Assembly (NCBI RefSeq): GCF_910592395.1
Contig: NC_088319.1
Span: 8,122,001-8,186,000 of the forward strand
Reading direction: 5' to 3'
DNA: 64,000 bases
Source: Lineus longissimus
Lineage: Eukaryota > Nemertea > Pilidiophora > Heteronemertea > Lineidae
Shown: in pieces, positions 42,985 through 51,936 of the stretch
Layout: each line of letters opens with the position of its first letter
How positions within the stretch are numbered: the stretch's first letter is position 1
The notes under the pieces: generated by a model
What the model was told of the DNA's origin: nothing
Databases searched by the model: none
The model's input: only the letters and a program-made list of their open reading frames with translations
Translations under genes and position numbers: made by a program

Positions 42985-45900
42985 GGGGACCGGCGGCCCA
43001 GCGTGAGGATTTTCCCCTGAAGGAACCACAGGTGCTGGAATGGTTATGTTCGGGATGCGACAAACCTTGTGGAAAGGAGACATTTCGGAGGTGTTCTGGT
43101 TGTCATAAAAGTCTGTACTGTTCAAAACAATGCCAGCAGGGACACTGGAAAACCCACAAAGTCTTGTGTCAGGCAATCCAGACTCTGGGTAAACGTGAAA
43201 AGGAACAATTGAAATTAAGTGATAATGAACTGCGGGGATCTGTTCCCAATTTATCGCCAAAGTGTAGGAAACAATTAGTCCGCCTTGTTGGGGAGAAATG
43301 TGTGACATCTCTCTATTTTGATGGTAAACAGGGGGGCGCACTCTGGGATACTGGGGCTCAAGTGAGCTTAGTTCAGGACACTTGGTTACAAGAGAAATTC
43401 CCAGAGAAGCGAGTCCGGGGGGTGCTAGAGTTATTTGATCAGGGTCTTTTGGAACAGGATTTGGTTATTTCTTCAGCAAGTGGGGGCTTGATTGATATCA
43501 AAGGTTGGGTAGCATTCGATGTGAGCACGGGTCCAGACTCTGAGGTAATATCCGTGCCTTTTGTTGTAACCTCATCGCCGATACAGAGACCGGTTGTTGG
43601 TTTTAATGTCATTCCGTACCTGTGTAGTAACCATGAATGTTCTCCTTGCTCTATTTTTCAGGGTTTGAAAGCGGCCGACAGTGATGCTTTGGTCCAGATG
43701 TTTAGAAGGGAGCAAGAGGGGGAGTGGGGTGTGGTGCGGGCTGGGCGGCGGAATGTGATTGTAAAACCAGGGGCCTGTGAGATTTTCAAGTGTTTTGTTA
43801 GGTCTGAGGGTGCTGTTGGAGGTGAGGTGGCTATTTTTTCTCCCAGCGACTTGGTTGATAGAGATGGCATTCAGGTTCCAGAGTCTCTCATTCAGCTTGA
43901 AAGGGGTTCAGTCACCACTTTCAATGTCCCGGTAAGGAATAATTCTAGTTCTCCGATTGTTATTAGGAAAGGCTCTCATTTGGGTACTATCGTTTCAGTG
44001 AAGTCGGTTGTGACTCTAAGACCACCTGAGACATACGAGACGGACAGACAGACCTCAGACAGTGAGACATCACAAGGGACGGGAGCTAAGTGTATGAATG
44101 TGGATGCTGTACTAGGAGGACAGGCCAGCCACGATGACCACTGGGACCCGGACATACCGCTGGATGAGACACTGCTGAGTCCTGACCAAGTTCACCAAGT
44201 CCGAGAGATGCTCCGAGAAGAGTGCCAAGCCTTTGCCCGCGATGATGACGATATTGGTTGCACCCCTGACCTTCAGTTGGAGTTGAAGCTTTTAGATGAC
44301 ACACCAGTTCAACAACCATACCGGAGACTGCCACCACCACTGTATACGGAGGTGAAGGACTACATTCTTGATCTTCTCAATAAAGGTTGGATTAGGAAGT
44401 CTGACTCAAACTACTCATCACCGATGGTCGCAGTCCGCAAACGAGATAATTCGCTACGTTTATGCATTGATTATCGGGCCTTAAACAGCAAGACACTTCC
44501 CAGCCAGCGACCCATTCCCCGGATCCAGGAGACAATTGACCGCCTGATGGGTAACAGATGGTTCTCCACACTTGACCAAGGAAAAGCATACCACCAGGGG
44601 TTCGTAAAGCCGGAATGCAGGCCCCTTACAGCTTTCATCACACCGTGGTCTCTCTATGAATGGGTAAGGATTCCCTTTGGCCTGTCACAGTGCTGTGGTG
44701 CATTCCAGACATTTATGGAGGAGGTGCTGTGGGATCTGCGGGACAAGTGTTGCGTGCCTTACTTAGACGACGTCCTTGTGTACTCCCCAGACTTTGACGC
44801 CCATCTGCAGGATGTGAGAGCGGTCCTTAGACGTCTGAAGGCCAAAGGCATCAAATTGAAGCCAAGAAAATGTCTATTGTTCCGGAAAGAAGTGAGATTT
44901 TTGGGGACACTGGTTGGTGAGGAGGGCACACGGATGGACCCTGCTGATCTGGAAGCTGTAGTGACCCTAAAGACGAAGTGTCCCAAGACGGTGGGCGAAG
45001 TACGTCATGTGATGGGATTGCTGGGCTACTTCAGAAAATACATCCCTGATTTCAGTCGACGGGCCAAACCGATTTACGACCTTCTGACTCCGAGCGACGA
45101 CGGCCAGAAACCCAAGAAGGGAAAACCGAAGACAAAGACCACCAAGGGACAGGCTCCTTCTCGACAGTCGGTGAACTGGACGGACCTCCACCAAACTAGG
45201 CTCGAAGAGTTGATCGACGTTTTAATCAGCCCAGAGGTCATGGCCTATCCCGACTTTTCCAGCCCTTTTATTTTACATACAGATGCCTCGGGTGAAGGTT
45301 TGGCAGCCATTCTATATCAGCACCGTGGAGGCAAGCTGGTTGTGATTGCCTACGGTTCACGTACCCTGTCACCGGCTGAGAAAAATTATCATTCTGGTAA
45401 GCTTGAGTTTCTGGCTCTGAAATGGGCTGTTTGTGATAGATTTCGGGATTTTTTGTATTATGCCCCTTACACTGACGTCTATACAGACAATAACCCCCTA
45501 ACCTACGTTCTGACCTCGGCTAAGTTAGACGCGACACGGCAGAGATGGGTCGGGGAACTGTCCGATTTCAACCTCAACCTCTACTACAAGCCAGGGGCAC
45601 AGAACACAGACGCCGATGCCCTGTCACGCCTTCCATTGGATTTCGAGGAATATATTCAACGGTGTACCCGAAAAGCTGATCAAGAACAAGTGAGGGCCAT
45701 GATGGGAGGCCAAGAAACAGCAAACCTCATGGGGATCAACTGTCAATTTTTTGAAGCAGCTCAGGACGTCGGCCAGAATGATACTTCAATTGGCAGGAGG
45801 AGCCCTGCTGAGATCAATGAAGCCCAGGATGAAGACCCAGAGCTCAAGAGAGTAAAAGACATGTGCCGCGAGGTAAGTAGGCCTACCAAAAGACAGCTGC

Positions 45901-47681
45901 AGAAGGAAACTCCACGAGTGAGGACATGGATGAGAGACTTTGAGCGGTTGAAAATTGATGAAAATGGCATCTTGAGGAGATCATGTCGTCTCAGCGATGG
46001 TTCGAATGTTCTGCAACTTTGCCTGCCTAGACAACACCAGGAGTTGGTTTTCAAAGAGCTGCACGAAGAGATGGGACACCCAGGTCCCGAGAGGGTGATC
46101 TCCCTGGCGAAGGACCGGTTTCACTGGCCAGGAATGGCAAAAGACATCACTCACTATGTCACCAAAGTCTGCCGATGTTTGAAAGACAAGAGGCCTGCCA
46201 GGCCCCGCCGAGCTGAGATGAAACCAATACAAGCCACGTATCCTTTTGAGATAGTGTCCATTGATTTTATGCACTTAGAACGCTCCAAGGGAGGATATGA
46301 GTATTTGCTTGTGATAATCGACCATTTCACGCGATTTGCTCAGGCTTATCCAACCAGAAACAAATCGGGTAAGACAGCCGCTGACAAAGTGTTTAATGAG
46401 TTTATGCCACGTTTTGGTTTTGTCGACCGCCTCCACCATGACCAGGGCGGCGAATTCGAGAACTCTCTGTTCAAGAGACTCCAGGAGAAGTGTGGTGTGA
46501 CACAGTCAAGGACAACCCCCTATCATCCGCAGGGCAATGGTAAGTGTGAGAGAATGAATAGGACTTTGCTCGACATGCTTCGGACATTAGACAAAAAGCA
46601 AAAACAGGACTGGAAAGCTCAAGTCAATCGACTGGTTCATGCTTACAATTGTATCCGACATGAGAGCACTGGCTTTTCTCCTTTTAAACTATTGTTCAAT
46701 CGTTCCCCTAGGTTACCAATTGACTTGATTTTTGGTTTGTATTCTGAAGGGAAAGATACAGCTGGCAGGTGGTTGGAGGGCATGCAGGAGGCATATCGGA
46801 CAGCACAGCAAAAGGCATCCAAAGCGGCTGACAAAGCCAAGAAGCAGTATGACAAGGGTCTGAGGAGCTCCGGATTAAAGCCTGGTGACAGAGTACTGGT
46901 CCGTAACTTAACAGAGAGAGGTGGCCCGGGAAAGCTCCGATCCTACTGGGAAGATGGGATCCATGTTGTCGTGAAAAGAATGACTGATGACTCGCCTGTA
47001 TATGAAGTTCAACCCGAGAGTGGTAGGGGGCGGCATAGGATTCTCCACAGGAACCTCCTTTTCCAGTGTGATGAACTGCCTGTCGAAGGAGTGGCTGATG
47101 CTGTAAAAGAGACCAAGAACAAGAGGCGAAGGACAAGGAGAGAGCTGGATAGAGGCCGCAACATTGATCCAATGGGAGACAGCGACTCCAGTGATGCAAC
47201 AGAGGTTTTAGGTTGGGCTGCCCTGCCAGAGCCATCTGACACCGCCATAGGAGGGTCACACCCTGGGCCGTCTGACACTAGCATGGGAGAGTCACAACCA
47301 GCGCCTTTTGTTCCCACTGCCGATCCAGAGGAATCAACTGACAGCCCGCCTCGCGAGTCGGACAGGAGCTCCCCAAGTTCAGATGACTCGTCGGTGGACA
47401 CTGCAAGAGGCAGGCCAATAAGGACACTGCGGCCTAAGACAATTCTGACATATGACCAATTGGGAAACCCCTCCTATCATCCAGCGCAGGCCTGGCAAGT
47501 TCAGCAGGTTCCAGGAATTTCCACATCTCCAAACTTCCATGGTCAGAATGTGCCAATCCAGCAGTACCCACCTCAGATGTTCTGGTCCTGGCCAGCTGAA
47601 ACGATGTGTGGACAATGGTATCCAGTATATCCTGCATGTCCTCCCACAATGCCCCAAGGACCAATTGGACAGAATTGTTAG
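42870..47681 (+). CDS. pol: Gypsy 2 Pol with N-terminal MYND finger
   Basis: Open for 1603 codons, probably expressed by -1 frameshift at 42957-42963. Order (ORF residues): MYND-type zinc finger C60-C100; aspartic protease ALWDTGAQVSLV (D160); RT with YLDD 631-634; RNase H (HTDASGEGLAAILYQ); integrase zinc domain (HEEMGHPGPERV; VCRCLKDK, only one residue between the cysteines where two are usual); integrase core D1132, D1191, E1227 with exact DX35E; GPF-like region (RGGPGKLRSYWEDGIHVV); then an acidic Ser/Pro-rich tail. No stop or shift is seen. Confidence 0.95.
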   Translation: MHPLLHLWGLTSQVELSGPQEPPQQRGQAGKRPGAAAVGGPAAQREDFPLKEPQVLEWLCSGCDKPCGKETFRRCSGCHKSLYCSKQCQQGHWKTHKVLCQAIQTLGKREKEQLKLSDNELRGSVPNLSPKCRKQLVRLVGEKCVTSLYFDGKQGGALWDTGAQVSLVQDTWLQEKFPEKRVRGVLELFDQGLLEQDLVISSASGGLIDIKGWVAFDVSTGPDSEVISVPFVVTSSPIQRPVVGFNVIPYLCSNHECSPCSIFQGLKAADSDALVQMFRREQEGEWGVVRAGRRNVIVKPGACEIFKCFVRSEGAVGGEVAIFSPSDLVDRDGIQVPESLIQLERGSVTTFNVPVRNNSSSPIVIRKGSHLGTIVSVKSVVTLRPPETYETDRQTSDSETSQGTGAKCMNVDAVLGGQASHDDHWDPDIPLDETLLSPDQVHQVREMLREECQAFARDDDDIGCTPDLQLELKLLDDTPVQQPYRRLPPPLYTEVKDYILDLLNKGWIRKSDSNYSSPMVAVRKRDNSLRLCIDYRALNSKTLPSQRPIPRIQETIDRLMGNRWFSTLDQGKAYHQGFVKPECRPLTAFITPWSLYEWVRIPFGLSQCCGAFQTFMEEVLWDLRDKCCVPYLDDVLVYSPDFDAHLQDVRAVLRRLKAKGIKLKPRKCLLFRKEVRFLGTLVGEEGTRMDPADLEAVVTLKTKCPKTVGEVRHVMGLLGYFRKYIPDFSRRAKPIYDLLTPSDDGQKPKKGKPKTKTTKGQAPSRQSVNWTDLHQTRLEELIDVLISPEVMAYPDFSSPFILHTDASGEGLAAILYQHRGGKLVVIAYGSRTLSPAEKNYHSGKLEFLALKWAVCDRFRDFLYYAPYTDVYTDNNPLTYVLTSAKLDATRQRWVGELSDFNLNLYYKPGAQNTDADALSRLPLDFEEYIQRCTRKADQEQVRAMMGGQETANLMGINCQFFEAAQDVGQNDTSIGRRSPAEINEAQDEDPELKRVKDMCREVSRPTKRQLQKETPRVRTWMRDFERLKIDENGILRRSCRLSDGSNVLQLCLPRQHQELVFKELHEEMGHPGPERVISLAKDRFHWPGMAKDITHYVTKVCRCLKDKRPARPRRAEMKPIQATYPFEIVSIDFMHLERSKGGYEYLLVIIDHFTRFAQAYPTRNKSGKTAADKVFNEFMPRFGFVDRLHHDQGGEFENSLFKRLQEKCGVTQSRTTPYHPQGNGKCERMNRTLLDMLRTLDKKQKQDWKAQVNRLVHAYNCIRHESTGFSPFKLLFNRSPRLPIDLIFGLYSEGKDTAGRWLEGMQEAYRTAQQKASKAADKAKKQYDKGLRSSGLKPGDRVLVRNLTERGGPGKLRSYWEDGIHVVVKRMTDDSPVYEVQPESGRGRHRILHRNLLFQCDELPVEGVADAVKETKNKRRRTRRELDRGRNIDPMGDSDSSDATEVLGWAALPEPSDTAIGGSHPGPSDTSMGESQPAPFVPTADPEESTDSPPRESDRSSPSSDDSSVDTARGRPIRTLRPKTILTYDQLGNPSYHPAQAWQVQQVPGISTSPNFHGQNVPIQQYPPQMFWSWPAETMCGQWYPVYPACPPTMPQGPIGQNC
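42957..42963 (+). promoter_or_regulatory. probable -1 ribosomal frameshift site GGGAAAC
   Basis: It reads G GGA AAC in the gag frame, inside the gag/pol overlap, followed by GC-rich sequence (GCCCCGGGGCCGCGGC) able to fold. It is identical to the site in Gypsy element 1. Confidence 0.75.
43047..43169 (+). other. MYND zinc-finger segment of Gypsy 2 Pol
   Basis: CSGCDKPCGKE, then RRCSGCHKSLYCSKQCQ and HWKTHKVLC: the spacing CX2C...CX2C...YCSX2CQ...HWX3HX3C is that of MYND fingers, which are protein-interaction modules. It lies upstream of the protease, where Gypsy elements usually have none. Confidence 0.8.
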
Positions 47682-48125
47682 GACAGACTTGTTAACAATC
47701 TGATTTAGAGTGTACATGTAGTGCGTTGGTTCGTTATGATGTTGAGCTATATTCACAACTTTCCAAGGATATTGCTTTTTCTTGTATTTGACATTTTAGT
47801 GTTCTATCTGATCATCCTGGTCTAGGTTTGTGCAAGGATGAAAATAGATGATATTCAGGTCCTGAGTTATCAATCTCTGTCTTCCTGTTGTTCCCATTTG
47901 GGTGCTATGTTGGAGTCGGGCCGTGTCTTTAGTTGACGAATATGTGTTCAGGATGGCCACTTGATCACGAGGTTCTACGGTTTGTCTTTGAGGTTGGACA
48001 ACTCTTTGACTACTGGTATAATACTTAGACTCCTACTTTAGTCCGTCTTCAGGAAGTTGTGTGGTTTGTCTTCTCTTGTCCTGGGTGTCAATGTCTGGGA
48101 CGACATTTTCTTAACGGGGGGAGAG
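47682..48125 (+). other. Gypsy 2 3' untranslated region
   Basis: Non-coding. It ends TTAACGGGGGGAGAG, a clear polypurine tract abutting the 3' LTR. Confidence 0.7.
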
Positions 48126-49506
48126 TGTGACGGTGTGACGGAGAGGTTAAAAGGGGGTACCCTAAAATTTGAGTTGTGCCGCACGCGGTCTCTTAGCAAC
48201 AGGCACCTGGGCGTGGCCTGGTGGGTTCTGGGAAAGACGCGGTGCAGTAGCCATTTTGTTGGGGAAATAAACCCGAGTTTCGGGAACCTCTGTCACAAAA
48301 TTATAAGTTTCTCCCTTCCTTTCTTGCAGGTAAGCTAACATCTGGGCCAAAGTGACAGATAAATGTATATAGTACAAACTGATGCCCAGGTTTTTGGGCA
48401 ATTTTCGTGTTTTTGAACGATATTTAGCAGTTGAAGTGGCGGTGACAATCGCGGTTGGTTGCCGGCCAGACTTTTCGTGGGTTTTATTCCCGCGCTTTAG
48501 TTTCGGCCGATTAAAGTCAGGTTAATCTAAGTAACGCCCACTCTGGAGTGGTTGTGGTAGTTGATTTGGCCACCCAGAGCTGTGTGTCGTACTCGTATGT
48601 CAGATTCATGTGATTTTAGCCATGAATAAGGGTCAGAAAGGGCACAGAGATGGGTCAGCCAGAGCGCTGTTTAGTTTAACGGATAATCGCCCGGTGGCAG
48701 CAGCTGACGGTCAGAGATGTGACAATATTTTGAGATGCTGATTGTGTTTGCTACATTTGGCTGCAATATCTTTTTGTTATTCCTTCTAAGTAACTAAGCC
48801 AGAGTTAAAGACTTGTGAGTCCAGACTATAAGAGATATTACTGCTAGTTATTTTCATGGTCAAGACCTGGCTGTGTAGATAATTTAGATAAATGTAATGA
48901 GTATGATTTCAAGACAAAGAGACTGAATTGGAGTGAACTGTTGAGTAAACTTTGGAACTTTTGGTTCATGTACAAATGTACACTGTGTATAGGTATAGGA
49001 CAAGATCACCTAAATTTCTATAGGTTGTTTCAAGGTTGTGTGATAACTTGTAGTGAAGGTTTTGGACTTACTTGATTACAAAACAGCTTGTGAGGTCACT
49101 GTTTGTGAGTCCAGTAATGATTAACCCTTTCTGTGCTACAGATAGTCTAGTGTGAGATTATACTCTGTTTCCAAGTTGCTGGGCGATTAAGGTGCGTCCT
49201 TTATTTTATGGTTTCACCCTGTGAGTTAGGTTGGGCTGTGACCAAAATGCTGTTCATTCCATTTCTCCTTAAAGGTGTGGCCAGTTTAGGAATAATTTCC
49301 TTCGGCCTGGTTGGTGGGATTAACCCATTATTTTCGTGTTTGTTATTACGTTATTCTTGCCTAATCTAGATGTAGGCAGTAGCCATTTTGTTGGGGAAAT
49401 AAACCCGAGTTTCGGGAACCTCTGTCACAAAATTATAAGTTTCTCCCTTCCTTTCTTGCAGCGACAATTCCCAGTACGTGTATTTGGACCCTGAGTAAGG
49501 GCTACA
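48126..49506 (+). repeat. 3' LTR of Gypsy element 2
   Basis: Same length (1381 bp) as the 5' LTR and identical wherever compared. It includes the internal 86-bp repeats (48244-48329, 49376-49461). Confidence 0.95.
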
Positions 49507-49836
49507 CATTTGTGCTGTGATAGTACAATGTACATGTATACCGTAAACCGCTACATGGCACTACAATTATACTATACTGACTAACATCATACCGATAAGG
49601 ATTTTCAATTCATGGGGCAGGCTCAAGGATACTATGCTGAGGATTCATTACTGATGAGGATTTTCAATTCATGGCTCAAGGATACTATATTGAGGATTAA
49701 CCAGTGCATTTGTGATGTGATAATAATACCGTAAACCGCTATGGCATGTATGGCACTACAGTTGTTCCATATGACTCAGTGATAATAATATTGGTACTAC
49801 TAATGAAAAACCAGTGCATGCCACTGCAATCATGAT
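49507..49836 (+). repeat. degenerate tandem repeat flanking Gypsy 2
   Basis: TACCGTAAACCGCTA, GAGGATTTTCAATTCATGG, GGCTCAAGGATACTAT and CCAGTGCATTTGTG recur here, and the last two also occur just left of the element at 40272-40320. The Gypsy element therefore landed in this repeat. Confidence 0.75.
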
Positions 49837-50151
49837 GGCAGGCGGTATTTGCACCACGCCACTACGGGCACCACGCAACCACCACGCCACCACGCGAACA
49901 GGCGGAGCGATCATAATGACGATATCAAAATAGCGGTCGATTCATTGGATCATGGTTTCTTGGAACAATTATAGATGGCGTTGGCTGCTATCCTAGCTTC
50001 TCTGATGCCCGTTCTTGGGATTATTGGAATAAAGGCGTACGCCAACTACGGAAATACGTACTGAATTACCGTTGAGTAACTAGACCTACTCCAACTGACG
50101 ACTGACCTGCAAAAACCATACGAGTACGAGTGGGTTATAACCTACCTTTAA

Positions 50152-50315
50152 AGGGGTGGCCGTTCGTTTGGGTGGGGTGGGTTGGGGGGGAAGTTAGATT
50201 TATCACTCACTCGAACACGTGTGCATAGTTTCAACATACTGTTGTGTGCGTGACCCTTATTGGCGACTTTGTGTAACTTTATCTTGCCTACCTAGCTGTT
50301 GCCTATAGTTTCCCA
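50152..50315. mobile_element. TTAA MITE, copy a
   Basis: Starts AGGGGTGGCCG after TTAA (50148-50151) and ends CTATAGTTTCCCA before TTAA (50316-50319), which it shares with the next copy. Confidence 0.75.
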
Positions 50316-50319
50316 TTAA

Positions 50320-50529
50320 AGGGGGACTATGTAGGAGCAGGGGGTCAAATTGGCCAACTATAGCTGACTTATAAACAGAGTAAGGGCATTAGGTCTTATT
50401 TGATTCATCACTGAATGTATCCCTGTTACAGGCGTGACTAGGTTAGGACAAACTGTGAGAGGTGAGAGACTCACTGGCTACTTTGTGTAACTTTATGTTG
50501 CCTACCAAGATGCTGCCTATAGTGCCCCT
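50320..50529. mobile_element. TTAA MITE, copy b
   Basis: AGGGGGACTATG...CTATAGTGCCCCT flanked by TTAA at 50316-50319 and 50530-50533. Same family as 32015-32206. Confidence 0.8.
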
Positions 50530-50933
50530 TTAATGGACAAGTCTCTGTACAACACGAATTCGCAATAATAGGTCTCCGATCTATACTTTCTCCGCAGTGA
50601 CAGTATTGTGATAACAATAATGGTGTGATAAGATCTCTCATGACAAACGGTTGGACACGGATGTGTAGCGGCTTAATAATAGCCCTGCTTTTTGCGAATG
50701 CCATTAACAAGTAATAAATACTCGTAAATCCCGTCAGGCAACAACGCAGTATACCAACATGCCATCTATAATTGGTAGGTGAAACCACAACTCTCAAGTG
50801 TCTGTGGTCTGATGGTCTGTTTTGATATCGTCATTATGATCGCTCCGCCTGTTCGCGTGGTCGCGTGGTGGTCGCGTGGTGGTCGCGTGGTGCCCGTAGT
50901 GGCGTGGTGCAAATACCGCCTGCCAATCATGAT

Positions 50934-51936
50934 GAGGTATGTTCATTAGTTTAAAAGGATACAATCTGATTCTGATTGAAGTTAGTGGAGTTCAAAAATC
51001 ATTAAAAAAACTAAGATTGAACATGTTTCTGGCCATTCATTCTCATATCAAAAAACATCGTAATAGAGAGAAAGGGCCAAACTAGCAACATGAGATTGAC
51101 TTGAGATTGAGAAGAGAGGTTTAGGACTATCGCAGTACATTATGAAAAGAAAAAGAAGGGTTTTTGATTCAATATTGGCGCAGCATTTGGAAAATTCCCT
51201 TGTCATTTGCCCTTGACATGCCTGATGAATGTAAAGCACAGGTGTGACGTGTGTTGCGGCCGAGATATTTTCGAAAATGTTGTCAGTCACAGTGTGTACG
51301 CTAACAAAGTTTTGCCTGTCATGCATGTAATTGTTACATTTTTATCTAAAAATGAATTGAAAAGATTAACATCTCTTTTTGGTTGTCATTTATCATCACC
51401 TGGCTAAGTACTACTCACCTGATCAAAGAACTTTATTATGGAGGACTATGTGTAGCCCATCAGGTTGTGTTGTTGCTGTTGCTGTTAAGAGTCTATAGAT
51501 GTTTTTCATAACAGCACAAAATACAATGGGTGAATAGTTTGTTTCTGTCAATCTGTGGTTGTGATTAATGTGAGGAGAACCCTGTCCCTAGTCTGTAGTC
51601 AGGTTGGTGACTTTGTGACAATGACACATCAAATACACATTTAACTTGAAGAAAAAAATTCTCACATTTATACTGCAGATTTTCTGTAGGTTTTGTGGTG
51701 ACTGACTGAGTGAGAGATTGATTGCTATGGTCTATTGCTATTGCATAGGATCTGTGATTCTGGCATGACGTTGTACGGTACTTGAGACTGAAATCACAAT
51801 AGTGTCAGAATGGGTCTCTCCTCTCCAACCACCACTGTTGCAGATTCAATGCTCTTACTATCTGATTTGACTGAGATAATGACAGTGACATGACATAGAC
51901 ACTTCATTGAGGAGTGCATCTCCATACTGACAGACT
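50934..51936. other. no supported gene
   Basis: AT-rich non-coding sequence with nothing recognised. Confidence 0.5.

Larger units (their letters stand above)
40320..49506 (+). mobile_element. Ty3/Gypsy LTR retrotransposon 2, complete and young
   Basis: Two 1381-bp LTRs (40320-41700, 48126-49506) that look identical by eye, target duplication CATT (40316-40319, 49507-49510), a primer site at 41704, open gag and pol, and a G-rich tract (GGGGGGAGAG) before the 3' LTR. It is inserted in a degenerate tandem repeat (CCAGTGCATTTGTG...). Everything needed for movement appears intact. Confidence 0.95.
49837..50924. mobile_element. inverted-repeat element with 9-bp target duplication (Mutator-like)
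   Basis: The ends are long inverted repeats of about 100 bp beginning GGCAGGCGGTATTTGCACC. The flanking 9-bp direct repeat is AATCATGAT (49828-49836, 50925-50933). It has a GC-rich CACCACGC-type array near both ends and is non-coding. A 9-bp target and long terminal repeats fit Mutator-like elements. It contains two TTAA MITEs. Confidence 0.87.
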
